Below, piece by piece: positions 1 to 10,529 of a stretch of 64,000 bases of DNA (the stretch's first letter is position 1; every line of letters begins with the position of its first letter). The translations under genes and the position numbers were made by a program. Under the pieces are notes generated by a model. The model made no database searches. It was given only the letters and a program-made list of their open reading frames with translations, and had not been told where the DNA came from. Origin of the DNA: Bipolaris cookei (Eukaryota; Ascomycota; Dothideomycetes; Pleosporales; Pleosporaceae); assembly GCA_002286855.1 (NCBI GenBank), contig NRSV01000034.1, forward strand, positions 1 through 64,000, written 5' to 3'.

Positions 1-43
1 CGAATGAACTCCATCCTGACGCTCCTGGAGAGGAGGAGGGTAA

Positions 44-306
44 TGTGATAGGCTAGAGCCTAGTTGGTGTGTTGTACCTCGATGGAATCTCGGCCTGCTC
101 CTAAAATCCGGATGCCACCTAGAGCTCCGAGTCTCGCCGAGACTCGGTGCGCTCTGACCGACAACCGGAGCGACTAGGTCTTATCGACTCGATTGTGCAG
201 GGGCAGCTAGCACTGTATATAGATAGCTACGTAGCTCAGAAGCTCAGTTCTCTATCGAATACAATCTTGTTACCAGGCATCGGCAACCTTTGCGCAGCCT
301 CTCACA
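44..306. repeat. LTR-like repeat, copy 1 (TGTGA...TCACA)
   Basis: A 263-bp block starts TGTGATAGG and ends CTCTCACA. It is present again, inverted and about 80% identical by eye, at 7552-7842. The TG...CA ends suggest a solo LTR or similar terminal unit. The flanks here (GGTAA and GACAG) do not match, so this copy may be one end of a longer element running off the left edge, or a recombined copy. It lies within the NB-ARC part of the NLR pseudogene. Confidence 0.6.
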
Positions 307-2576
307 GACAGTACCCTTCTGCAATGTACGCCTCCGCCTGGATTAGCGCAAGCGTGTGTGACCCTAGTAGCTGTACGACAGCCTGCGCCTGCTCTCTATA
401 AGCCTGCAATGATACTTCTAGCACTTTGGCGGCTTTGAGCAGAAGCAGCGTTGAATGCTCTTCCTCTAAACCCTCTAGCGCTTCTACGGGTAGCGTGCTG
501 TACTCGTTGCACTTAGGCACGCGCGACGTCATGATCACTGCGCCTTGCGCGCTAGACGGGATGTACGCTGCTGTCAGATTTAATGGGGTTTCAATTATGG
601 GGGTTCAAAAAGTTGATTGTATTGAGGTAGCTACACGGAGCGATTATATGCACAACGAAGATGAGTAAGCAGATGACCAAGAGTCACGTGAGGATGCGGT
701 TCACCATAAATCGTCAGAACTGCGGTACCAGGCTGACACCTACTTCTGACAGCTGCATAGTCGAACGCTGGATCATTGGCGTTGTCTAGGATTAGTAGCT
801 AGCGGTTGGGCGTATTAGCGAGCGCCTGGAGCGATTCCTTAACGCTTTCGGCAGATAACCCGAGCTCCTTCGCGATAGCTAAAAAGCTGTTCTTAGCTGT
901 GATAGGCTGCCGACGTCTACCCAGAACATGCCCTAGAAGCTGTTGGCTATTAGCGAAAGCACAAGCATAAAGCACAGCGAAGCTACGACGCACTCTCCTC
1001 GCAGTTGGTCTGCAACTCTTAAGTACACCTCACTCTTTCCTATCCTACCAATGCCCGTAATAACTAGTCGCTTCTGCTTAGGTGTGCCTGGCTCGTTATT
1101 GCGCAATGCGCTCTAGATCTGATTAATAAGCTCTGACCGCCTAGTGAATAGACAATTGGCTAGACGAGGTACTATCCAGTGCACGTTTTTGGCTGCCCGT
1201 ATTTTAGCACTAAGATGTGTAATATTAGATACACACTACCTACGCCTATAACGTTGTGCAATGCAGCGCTTAGTGAACTTCTATGCAAGCTTAATAGGTT
1301 AACTATATTGTAGGCTTAATATAATGCCTACATTAATAACTATTGCAAAAGATGACTCTACTCTATCTATATAACGTCATCACTAGGTTGCTCTGTATAT
1401 TAGGTAAAGTCTTTAAGATACATACTCTGCTTCTGTTGTAGGTTCTCAATACTGTCCCGCACCCGAAACTTCTGCGCCTGGTGTTGTAGATACTCGCCCG
1501 TCGCCGCTTCCATCCTGCCCTGCTCCTTACACTCGGCGAGCCCGACCTCCTGCAGCCCTTGGTCGACGTTGAAGCGGAAGTATCGCTTCTCGTCGTAGTG
1601 CTTCGCCCATCGCGATGAATTTCCTCTCTGTCTCTTCCGTCTCTGTCGCGATCCCAACTAGAATCTTCGATAGGAACTTGGCTATGTTATCCTCCAGCGC
1701 CTTCTTGCCAGGGTGGCCCGTGCCGATAGAGATAAAACATCTGACGAGCGGCTTTAGGTCGCCCGTGTTAGGACTCCAGATGTTGGCCGCCTCGCCTTCT
1801 ACCTCATCGACGGGGTTATTGGCGCCCAGCGCGCCGTCCACGAAGTGTCGCGCCCCGATCGAGACAGGGTCGAAGAAACCCGTCGCCGCCGACGTCGCAA
1901 GGGCTGCCTGGCAGATGGTCTCAGGGATCTCGTCTTCGTCAGGTAGCGTGTAGCTCCTTAGGCGTGTGACGCCAGCCGTCTCTTTCGCCGTTGCGCAGAC
2001 GAACTTTGTACTACGTTAGTGGGAGGCCATGCACCTGCGCATCTATGTAGTACACTTACGTGTGACACTCACGCTTCTTGCCGTCGTTAAAAGCATCTGC
2101 TAAGGAAGCGTCTGCCTTGGAGATTACATTTTAGACAGCGCTCTTCAGCTTCCCCAAGTCAAACTGTGCCTTCACTTTCCCGCTCCAGCTGACAGGAAGC
2201 CAGCTAGACTTCTCGTCGAAAACCGTCTTCATCAGCTCGCTATACGCTGCGATGCATGCATCTACATCCATCTCTAGCCGGCCTAGCATAATAGCGATAA
2301 GTCTGCCATGTCAGTCGAGTCTAGTCTAGCAGTCATGTAGTCTTCTACTTACCCGCCTGTGCTCGTGCCGCCGATAAGATCAAGAACCTTGCACGGCTTT
2401 ACACGAGGAAGAGTGGCATTCTGGCGTTTGTGGTTTAGTCGGGTCATCAGGCCTTTCAAGATATACAGCGCCGAGAGGCCGCGCATGCCGCCGCCATTGA
2501 GCGACAGCAGGCAGAGGCCGGTGGTGTCGAGCGGGTTGGGCTCGGCGCCGTGCTGGGTCGCGACGCTCTGCACCAT
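307..2576 (-). pseudogene. Patatin-like phospholipase / NB-ARC (fungal NLR) pseudogene
   Basis: This is a decayed gene of the fungal NLR type: an N-terminal patatin-like lipase followed by a nucleotide-binding NB-ARC domain. Exon 1 (2576-2353) carries the oxyanion motif GGGMRG and the nucleophile motif GTSTGG. It splices in phase to an exon starting at 2302 (LIAIMLGRLEMD). The catalytic Asp motif DGALGANNP lies near 1835-1815. Further on are the P-loop GIGRIGKSE (about 1070-1040), the Walker B strand LLILDN (about 798-780), the segment MTSRVPKCNEY (from about 532) and ALIQAEAYIAEGY (about 345-310). Breaks: an in-frame TAA at 2131-2133, a TAG at 799-801 where the family has Trp, a 180-bp transposon at 572-751 and the repeat at 44-306. 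Family knowledge: such proteins act in self/non-self recognition. The stops fit G-to-A or C-to-T decay. A TPR or other repeat C-terminus would lie left of the window. Confidence 0.8.
572..751. mobile_element. Small TIR element (MITE), TGTCAGA family, copy 1
   Basis: A 180-bp insertion with 7-bp inverted ends TGTCAGA...TCTGACA, flanked by the 5-bp direct repeat GCTGC (567-571 and 752-756). Removing the element and one repeat restores an unbroken reading frame across the NB-ARC domain (D-Y-A-A-Y-I-P on the minus strand), which marks the exact insertion point. About 33 bp of one end resemble the matching end of the element at 8124-8272. It encodes no protein. Confidence 0.85.
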
Positions 2577-2772
2577 AGGTGTGTTTTACGGCGAGATGTG
2601 CTTGTCGGTGGTAGAGCGTGCCATGTCAGGTCAACGGCAGAGGCATAGTGAGCGTCCATGGTGGGCGAGGGGCTTTTCTGTAGGTTGACAACGAGGCTGG
2701 CGGCTGCAGGCTGAGCTGCGGACTGAGTGCTGCGGGATAAGGGATGTGTGCCGTGGGAGACGCCGTGCATAT

Positions 2773-3038
2773 AGGACGTTGCAGCAGGCGGCGTAGATGG
2801 TGCCCCGCCAGTGGTGCTGCGAAGCGCCGGGAGCGTGCAGGCCAAGCGTGCAACGACCGCGTGCTTAGCTTCGGGCGTTGCCGCATTCATCTTGATGGAC
2901 TTTAGACTGCTAACTGAAGAAAGGCTTAGGACAAATTGTAGCAATGACTGGAGGTGACTGGGGCGACTGGGGGCAGCCTGCTGACGCTTCGCAGCACCGC
3001 TAGCGGGGCACCATCTACGCCGCCTGCTGCAACGTCCT
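2773..3038. repeat. 54-bp inverted repeat pair with 158-bp spacer
   Basis: Arms at 2773-2826 and 2985-3038 are reverse complements with 2 mismatches in 54. The sequence is GC-rich, unlike the AT-rich DNA around it. No target-site duplication is evident directly outside the arms. It could be a non-autonomous element or a duplicated and inverted piece of the upstream part of the NLR gene. The rest of 2577-3617 shows nothing I can identify. Confidence 0.6.
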
Positions 3039-3617
3039 CCCGCCAGCCTACAGGCACGGACTTAGTGCTGGAGGGATCCGTGCCGAGTAATATCCGAGCA
3101 GTATGCAGGGCTGCGTAGACAAAGATTACATAATAATACCACAACATCCGCTTTTGTCGCTATCGCACGCTACTTGTACCTCCCTCTATAGAAGAGACTA
3201 GCTTTGCAGCACACATGCAACTAGAGGAAGCTTCAAAGCTATATATATACTATCAGGATGGCCTTAGCAAGTATTACGCTATTTTTTTTAAGCAAGTAGA
3301 AGGCCAAATCGGTGTTGTTGTAGCAGCCGTCGTTTTGCTCAGCTATTGTAGGTCTATTACAAACCAAGCAACGTAGCAATGAATACCTTATTAGAGAATT
3401 AGCCTGGTGACGCGTACCACTTCCTTGCCGTGTACACGGGCTGTCGCTCCGTTTTGGTTTTATTAACAACCAGAGCCACCCGTCTCATCTCGTTAGTACA
3501 ATTCTGCAGTTTATCTACCTTATACGTGTCACGCTTTTCTTATTCATTTCTCGGAATCTCAGTCTTATCGTCTGTTTATTCTGGAGTTCTTCGCTGCTCA
3601 GCAATATTCTTCAACCG

Positions 3618-4836
3618 ATGCCGCCAATGCGCTCAGATAGGTCAAGAAAGCTGACGCGTCTCTTAAAAGGACGCGCCCGAGGAGAAGGTAGGAAGTTTGC
3701 GAGACCTACGGCGCAACATACAGGGAAGGCCGACAAAAACACTCATAGAGACCGGAATATCAATAACATTCCAAACAACTCACAGCCTATACCACAGGCA
3801 GTTGTAAAATCAGCCGTGCCTTTAGTAGACGCTGCTGTATCGCGCGACAACGTGGATTGCAAGGAAATTGAGTCCAATTCACGTAATTTACCCTCGAGGA
3901 TCACGCCCCTCCTGTCCACTCCGGGCGCAGCAGAAGAAGACGGTGGCGAGGATGAGTCCACCACACAAGTTCGTCTACGCCGAGTTCATCAGCAATATTC
4001 CGTAGATACTTACAGTTTTTTACAAAATAAGCCTCGGAAACCCAAAGGCATTAAAAGCAGAACAGTCTGTTATCCGCGTGTGGCATATCCACCAAGAGAG
4101 GCTGCTGAGCGTCGCGCGCGATAGCAGGCACGCTGGGGCACAAAGCCCCAAGATCCCGAGACTTTGGAGGAAATGCTTCGGTATTACAGGCCTTGTAGCT
4201 CTTTCTATTTGTATTAACGTAGCTAATATAGATCTGCTTTTTGGGGGAATTGTGATGCGCGACCACGCTGCTATAGTTGTAAGGTGTCACAGACTGTCAA
4301 TATATCTTCGTACGGTCCGATATTTTCTTTGCTAATGCTTGAATAAACAGCGTATGGCTACTGGAGACGACGGCCCAGACGGGACAGAGGAAAAAGACCT
4401 CCTGCCGTGTGGGTGCCTGTACGAGGCATCATTATTGGAGATGTGGTGCGTGAAGAAGGGGCTTTTTCATGTAAGTAGCCTGATTTCTTGTTTTTCCGAG
4501 GTAATAGCAACTTATACTCGTAGGATGCTGGGGTCGAGCGAGCAGAGTGTGAGAAAGAAGGGCTTTGGATAGAATACCTTGGCCCAAAAACGTTCGGCAA
4601 ACATAAGATGCTCCTGCTACGGTTCTGGGAGATGATCTTTGGTCCCTTTAATTTTGACACGGTATGTCGTAAAGTACGATATTAGATTAATCCCTACTGA
4701 TGCGCTCTAGCTTATCAACTTTCCCGGCCAACGAGAGGCCGCATTTGTTAGGTTTAATGAGGAGGAGGAACGGACTGGGCCTCGTTTCCGTAAGGCAATG
4801 ACTTCGTTTTACAATAAAGCAAGAAGAAAGTACTGA
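3618..4836 (+). CDS. Hypothetical spliced gene with a Cys cluster; one in-frame stop
   Basis: I do not recognise this family. Five exons join in consistent phase: 3618-4180, 4232-4283, 4351-4470, 4524-4661 and 4711-4836. Intron lengths are 51, 67, 53 and 49 bp, and three end in typical CTAAT-type branch and AG sites. The product would be 332 residues: a basic, polar N-terminal half (many R/K, one acidic patch EEDGGEDE), then a short Cys-rich segment (NCDARPRCYSC) followed by PCGC, then a mixed helical C-terminus ending KARRKY. A single TAG at 4122-4124 interrupts exon 1, and the frame continues cleanly after it (DPETLEEMLR). The Cys spacing suggests a small zinc-binding site, which is inference. 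It lies alone among transposon remains. Either it is a recently disabled gene, or the stop lies in an intron I have not found. Confidence 0.45.
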
Positions 4837-5284
4837 CAAACCGTGATTATAAGCTCGAATTCTAGTTACGTGCAGCGGGTTCAGAAGAAGAGAATGAGGA
4901 GAAGCGAGAAAGACCTGTTAAGTAGTAAATAAAGTCGTGCGTAAACCCTTACTTTGAGCTGAATGCCAGATTTTCCGATGTTAACTGTGAATTTAGCAGT
5001 GAGTTTAAATTTCTAAAGAACCTGCTTATAATGTGTGATTAAAGTTGGTACGCCGTATACCAAAATCCAGTGCTCTAGATGCATATGCACGCCTCGCCGC
5101 CCTTCCCCTCCACCACACCAGCCACAACCCCCCACCTACATCCTCTATGCCTACAAATCTAAGACGATGCTCGGAAGTCCCTATCTTTTGGCGTAGAAAT
5201 AACGGTCTTGTCTTTCGCCTTTGTGTTCAGCTTTTCAAAAGGGCTGTTACTAGGTCTAGACGCCCTACTCCTATAAAGAATAAT

Positions 5285-5677
5285 TGTTACAGAGATAACA
5301 AGAAAGGGGCTCTCCTTGACGCGGGACAAGAGGAACGAGAGAGCACGAGTGGTTATGGTGCCACAAAGCTCCGCGTCAGAAGGTAACGGATCACCGCGGG
5401 GCTCGAGGTCACGTGATGTGCCATCTCGCCAAGGCCGGCCATCTGAGATGGCAGTGCATGAAGAGATGGCAACGCCATCTGGTCCATCTCGTCTTGGCGA
5501 GATGTCCGAGATGGCAGGACGAAAGCAATGAGGATATAAGGATGGATGGATTTCATTATTTACTCTCGTTGTGGTCAACTCAAATTGTACTTTCTTACTA
5601 GTTACTTTACTTAACAAGATTGTTACTCGTTAGTCTATAGCAATATAGATTAGTGTTTGTCAAAACCCCCGGTTACA
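5285..5677 (+). repeat. Long terminal repeat, copy A
   Basis: A 393-bp block runs from TGTTACA to GGTTACA. It matches, in inverse orientation, the block at 25699-26077. The match is strongest (about 95% by eye) over the last 140 bp, around the GGATGGATGGATTTC motif, and weaker at the start. TG...CA ends, and homology continuing for 40-150 bp past the right end in both copies, identify it as a 5' LTR followed by leader sequence. Confidence 0.75.
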
Positions 5678-6484
5678 TCCATAACTCTTTTCCACTACGA
5701 ATCGCCAGACAACCTCACGGAACACTAGCGTAAAGCTCACCGGCCTTGGTGTGGGACCCGGCAAGAGAAGTATAGATCCAGACCCCGTGTAACAATAATC
5801 TCGGGATCTCCGAGCATCTAGATACATGAAAAGTCTGGAGATTCCGAGCTTTAGACTGGCTTTGTCTAGAGTGCATTCTGGTGGGCAGATGCACTGCTAC
5901 CATGAGCACCCATGCCACTGCCTGGCTGTCTCTACCAACGAGCCTGACCGCAGATAATTTTACACTCAGCAGCACACCCCATCTATCCGGAGTTCCACCC
6001 TCCATCGCCCCCCGCTTCTTGACAAAAATTCCACTGCCGTCGCCGCCAATGCCGCCCAAGAATTTCGCGATTCGATAGATCAGTTTATCACTCTCAGAAA
6101 TGACGAGGATACCGATGCTGAACCTGTTAATTAAGAGGGAGGTGGCAAGCAACCAGATGTTCAGGAAGATAACGACAAAAATGAATTATCATCACTATCG
6201 TCAGTAGAAGAGGCAGTCGCCGAGCAAGATGAGGGCAACAAGGGAAAGCAACTAGATGTTAAAAATGAAACCCTGGAATCTCCGAAGATCATGGCCAAAG
6301 AAAGGCTAAGAATGACCCTCTTTACCCACGCTACTAAAGAGATGCATTTGCTCGCAAAGAGGCCTATAAGGCTCGCTGGGATGAGAAGCCAACTGTTCCA
6401 AAGGGTATCAAGGCAGTAAGTTCCTAGGCCCGCCAGTCCAAATGCAGCATTTTCCGACCAAACTCACTCCCCTCGGGGACAGAA
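5678..6484 (+). mobile_element. Remnant of LTR-retrotransposon internal region
   Basis: Sequence directly after LTR copy A begins with TCCATAAC and CCACTACGAATCGCCAGACAA, and both are shared with the DNA next to LTR copy B. Around 6075-6290 an acidic reading frame (VQEDNDKNELSSLSS, EQDEGNKGKQLD) with a stop in it may be the remains of a gag-like protein. No protease, integrase or reverse transcriptase of this element is left, and a LINE fragment begins at about 6485. Confidence 0.5.
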
Positions 6485-8016
6485 GTGTCGCTTGAAGAGG
6501 CCGAGCGCTACAACACTGGCGTGTCGAGCACCTCAACAGGCACGGACTGTATTACCGTACGGCTATTAAAAGCATGCTGGAAGGAAATTGGACACAGAGT
6601 CCAGGCGATCTTTGAAAAATGCTTGAAATTAGTATACTTCCCCACCAACTGGTGCACCACAGGGGTGGTAATGATACCTAAGGTAAGAAAGAAGGACCGC
6701 ACCTCACCACGCTCTATGAGGTCAATAGCCCTCCTCTCGTGCCTGGGCAAAGGCCTAGAGCGACTGGTGGCCCAGAAGCTAGCCTACACCGCGATCACAC
6801 ACAAAGCCCTGAGCCCCCAGCATGGAGGGGCCCTACCAAAGAGATCCGCAATAGACCTAGTTACCGCCTTCACGCACGACATGGAACAAGCTCTCAGTCG
6901 GGATCAACACGCTACAATGGTCACCCTAGATGTGCAAGGTGCCTTTGACGCCCTACTGAAGAACAGACTGCTACACCGCATGGCCGGCCAGGGGTGCCCG
7001 CCAGATTACGTGCAGCTTATCAAAAACTTCCTCAGCGAAAGAAGAATGCAAGTGCGACTCGAGGGAGCGGCGACCTCAAATCACCCAGTCGCTTGAGGGA
7101 CCCCGCAAGGCTTTCCGCTGTCCCCAATCTTGTATACGTTGTACCTTGCTGAAATTTTAAACCAAGACCAAGACAAAGACAGAAGGTTCGGCTACGCAGA
7201 AAACATCTACATATACAGGATCTCACACAGCATCGACGAGAATGCTAGACTAATTGCCAAAGATATTAGAGAGATTCACCAGTGGGGGCATAAGAACAAG
7301 GTCGCCTTCGCCCCGGAGAAGCAAGAGGCTATCCACTTAATAAGACACAGATGGACCTACGCACCAAGCATCCCAATAAATCAGGAGCTTACAATCACTC
7401 CGATGCCACCCGCCACAGACGGAGGGCAGACAACCCTACGATGGCTGGGAGTATGGTTTGACAGACGTCTCACTTTCAAAAACCACGTCGCAAACAGAGT
7501 AGCTACAACTCGAAAAGCCGCCGCCCATCTCCAAGGACTAGCCAAGGTGACTGTGAAGGGCTGCGCAAAGGTTGCCGATGCCTGGTAACAAGATTGTATT
7601 CGATAGAGAGCGAAGTTTCTAAGCTACGTAGGTATCTATATACAATGCTAGCCGCCTGTGCAACAATCAGGCCAATAGAGCCTACTCGCTCTGGGTGTCG
7701 GTCGGATTCCGTATCTGACGTCCGAACTACGTTCGGACGGTATGCGTGCTGAATCCCGGTGCTCTAGGTGGCATCTGGATTTTAGGAGCAAGCCGAGATT
7801 CCATTGAGGAACAACACACCAACTAGGCTCTAGCCTATCACAGTGACGAACGGCACGCCCCCTGACGCACTCCGAAAAGCCGTCATAACCTGCGTTCTCC
7901 CATCCCTGCTCTACGGGACAGAGGCATGGTACGAGGGGCGGAAAAGGAACACACATGTCACCCGCAGGGACAGAACCCAGCAAGTGAGAACTCGAGCAGG
8001 GCTCCAAATAGTGCAA
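6485..8016 (+). pseudogene. LINE (Tad-like) reverse transcriptase pseudogene
   Basis: Frames at 6485-7096, 7130-7588 and 7843-8016 together form a non-LTR reverse transcriptase: the fingers motif YRPI-like region (SMRSIALLSCLGKGLERLV), the DVQGAFD motif (catalytic Asp), GTPQGFPLSPILY, and the tail LRWLGVWFDRRLTFKNHV. Key damage: a TGA at 7094-7096 just before GTPQG, and the catalytic box reads YAEN where an active enzyme has [YF]ADD, so both aspartates are lost. The frame is further split by the 291-bp repeat at 7552-7842. Downstream of VLPSLLYGTEAWYEG the homology fades into AT-rich DNA. The endonuclease half is absent. It is inactive. Confidence 0.85.
7552..7842. mobile_element. LTR-like element, copy 2 (TGTGA...TCACA) inside the LINE
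   Basis: A 291-bp insertion starting TGTGAAGGG and ending CTATCACA, flanked by a perfect 5-bp duplication GTGAC (7547-7551 and 7843-7847). Removing it joins the LINE frame as AKVT-NGTPPDALRKAV. It is an inverted homologue of 44-306. TG...CA ends with a 5-bp duplication are the hallmark of integrase insertion, so this is probably a solo LTR. Confidence 0.8.
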
Positions 8017-8123
8017 ATAGTACGTATACTATTAGTACTTGACTTATACAATATCATACTATATGGTTAGGTGTCCATACAATACGATACTATTAATTCA
8101 ATGCTTATACTGATACTAATAGT

Positions 8124-8272
8124 TGTCAGAAGTAAGGCTTTAGTTGAGGCCCATGCATAAGGCCAAGGAAACAAAAGAAAAGAATAAAGCCACAAAAAGG
8201 CGACACCTCAGGAGATAGCAAGAATGAACACCTTTTCATGACCCCATGATTGAAGACCCATCAAATCTGACA
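8124..8272. mobile_element. Small TIR element (MITE), TGTCAGA family, copy 2
   Basis: 149 bp with ends TGTCAGA...TCTGACA, flanked by the 5-bp direct repeat ATAGT (8119-8123 and 8273-8277). The right end (CCCATGATTGAAGACCCATCAAATCTGACA region) resembles the corresponding end of the 572-751 element. The middle parts of the two copies are unrelated. It has no coding capacity. Confidence 0.8.
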
Positions 8273-8326
8273 ATAGTATATACTATTAGTATCCGCTATT
8301 GATAAAACAACTTGACTTAACCTCCT

Positions 8327-8532
8327 CTATGACTTGATGCACTCTATCATTTCAATTGAAGACACCTTTAAAGATCCTCGGAAATCATTGGTCGTTCGTC
8401 TTACCCCGCTGAATACACGCTCAGGCTCGTCGGACATTCCTGGAATTGATAGAATATCAATAGCCATCGTTCCTAGGGCTGGATATTGACCTCGTTGTTG
8501 CACCCACCACGACAAGGCATCGAAAATTCTTC
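8327..8532 (-). pseudogene. hAT transposase C-terminal dimerisation domain fragment
   Basis: The minus-strand frame reads ALSWWVQQRGQYPALGTMAIDILSIPGMSDEPERVFSG, matching the conserved C-terminal dimerisation region of hAT-superfamily transposases: WW, YP, A-D-LSIP and S-E-ERVFS positions are all present. Only about 68 residues remain. At its upstream side it abuts a pogo-type DDE fragment on the same strand, so the junction is a rearrangement or insertion scar. Confidence 0.75.
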
Positions 8533-9876
8533 GTATGCTCATTAAAGGGCTACAACCACTGTATACCAAGTTCATTGGTCGTCCAGCCATTCTCAGAGAC
8601 CCCCAAAACCCAGTTCGAGGTAAATCACCATCTTTATACCAGCTTGAGAGGTGTTGGCACGCCTTGGGGATAATGAATGGTGGAATGATCTACCCTGTTG
8701 CATTGATGCCCTGGATGACTGTTACCCACTCCCTTTGCCTGGCTGGATTTTCTTTGGCCATCCTCATCTTTCTGAAGCCGTAATAACTGCTCTAGTTGTT
8801 ATCTAGCCCATGACGAAGCCTGTCTCATCAAAGTTGTACGTGTCTTCATCCTGGATACCATACTTGACTTTTATGTTGGCTACTAGGCCAAACCAGTCTT
8901 GAATAGCTTTAGGATCTTCGCAGAGAGCTCTTCTGTAGTCGTACTTGCGATTGAAACACGTTTTGAGCTCAAGGCGGCGCTTGAAGAACGTACTGGGCCA
9001 GTTTTATCCAAACTGGCCTATTATTATTATTATTATTGTGGTTTAACGTCCTGTCTCGGCCCTAGGGCCATATAAGACGTGCAGGCTGGTAAGGCTTACA
9101 AGTGTCTACGTAGTTACATTCAATTTGGTGTAGATCGGAGCGAGGAGTTGTCTAAATACAGGTGAGGCTCGTAGCCTAGTGTAAAGGGTAGTAGTAGGGG
9201 ATCTTATGGAATGGAAGAAAAGGGGATTGGAAGGTTAGAGCGGGGCTACCTTGGATATGTAGTTGCTTTAGTTGTCGGTGTTTCCTCTGTACCAGGCCTG
9301 TGTGGCGACGTTTGTTTCCTTAATAAAGATAGTAGTAGCCTCTATACCTTTCTCTGTGTTTAGGAGAAAGGCTAGCGATAGAGGTTCTCTACTAGCTTCT
9401 TGCATCTTAATCCTCGCTTCTTTGTATAGCGTGCATCTAAGAAGGATGTGTGCAGGGCCCTTTGTAGATCTGTAGTTGCAGGAGAAAATTTTAGAGTCTA
9501 CTATCCCTCGATTAAATGGAAAGCTCTTTAGGTAACAGTGCCCTAGTTTACCAACCTGGCTTAGATTGCGCTCAGCGCGCAAGGAATTGGCCATATTAGT
9601 CACATCTGCAAGCCTAGGGGGAAATCGACGAGTAACAAGCTCATTTATATGCTCAATGACTACTTCCTCCTCAATCTTAGTTAGATTCATTGTTTTAGGC
9701 CAGCGATCTGCCTGTGAAGTTCGTCCTGCGCGTCGACGGCTTAGTGTCTTACGAGAGATGTTATAGAGAGCTGCAGCGCGTCGCTCTGAGAGATTCGCGT
9801 CTTGTTTGAGAGCTTGAAGAGTAAGCTGTATCTGACGTTCAGTAGAGGGCTATAAATGCTGTTGTTGTTGCGACAT
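8533..9876 (-). pseudogene. pogo/Fot1-type transposase pseudogene, split by a LINE
   Basis: The N-terminal part (9876-9545) encodes a helix-turn-helix and CENP-B-like DNA-binding region (LSERRAAALYNISRKTLSRR, then LTKIEEEVVIEHINELVTRRFPP). The catalytic part resumes at about 9013-8533 with FNRKYDYRRALCEDP, the first catalytic Asp in YNFDETGFVMG, REWVTVIQGINA and NGWTTNELGIQW. This is the DDE_1 layout of Fot1/pogo elements. Damage: a TAG at codon 9, stops after FVMG and after QWL, frameshifts between the DDE segments, loss of everything after about the second third of the catalytic domain, and a LINE insertion between SQVGK and NWPSTF. It is inactive. Confidence 0.75.
9014..9544 (-). mobile_element. 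5'-truncated LINE 3' end inserted in the pogo element
   Basis: The minus-strand frame encodes the C-terminal tail of a Tad-like LINE (FSCNYRSTKGPAHILLRC...YKEARIKMQ, the Cys/His knuckle after RNase H) and ends in an (ATA)n tail near 9037-9019. The flanks AGTTTACCAAC (9545-9555) and AGTTTTATCCAAAC (9000-9013) look like an imperfect, decayed target-site duplication. 5' truncation plus a simple-repeat tail is normal for LINE insertion. Confidence 0.7.
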
Positions 9877-10529
9877 TAGAGTTGAGTGGGTGTTTTGGTG
9901 AGGGCTTGGCAAAAGTGGGCCACGAACCCGTGAGGTACGTTACTAATCGTATACTATTGGGATCGCAACACTCGCACCACACTATACAGATAGCTGAATC
10001 CTCCATACGATTATAACGGTATAGTATACTAGTAGTATTACTGTTAATAAACTAACAGTAAGCCGTAATATTGGGGGCCCTGTTTATTGTAAACGCCTAC
10101 CTGTTGTGCGCTTTGTCTTCACTCCAGCTGAGTACTGAGCTTTAAATGACCGATATATCCAAGGGTCTTGCTTTTTACAGAGCAAGCCATACGACAATAG
10201 AAACTTCGATTTAGCAACAAGATTATCAATACAGTCAAGCGAGAAGAGCGTGATTGAGGGAAAGTCAGTTAAGGCAATTGTCGAGAAGAACACTGAGAAA
10301 GTTGCTTAAGTCCAAAGCAAAGCAAGACAAGGGAGCTCAAAGCAAGTTTACATGGTTGTAAAACATAGCTTACTGAACGCTAGAGAATTAAATCTAATGC
10401 AACAAGGCTAGTGTAAACAAGAAACAAATAGAGGCATACTTGGAAAAGCTAACGATCATCTCCGTTTCCAAGAATGGATCAAAGAAGGATGCTCATTTGG
10501 TGAATGCCCTACAATTTTCTTGGAAGAAG
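9877..10529. other. AT-rich spacer between transposon relics and NRPS 3' end
   Basis: It contains the presumed terminal part of the pogo element (a GTGGGCCACGAACCCGTGAGG stretch at about 9916-9936), followed by AT-rich DNA with many TA-rich words around 9950-10060, as seen in RIP-affected fungal repeats. Positions 10300-10529 would hold the NRPS 3' untranslated region and terminator. I see no gene. Confidence 0.5.

Noticed and set aside
2456..2944. 162-codon minus-strand frame overlapping the patatin exon
   Set aside because: It is a different frame of the same DNA as the GGGMRG patatin motif. Ala/Ser/Pro-rich shadow.
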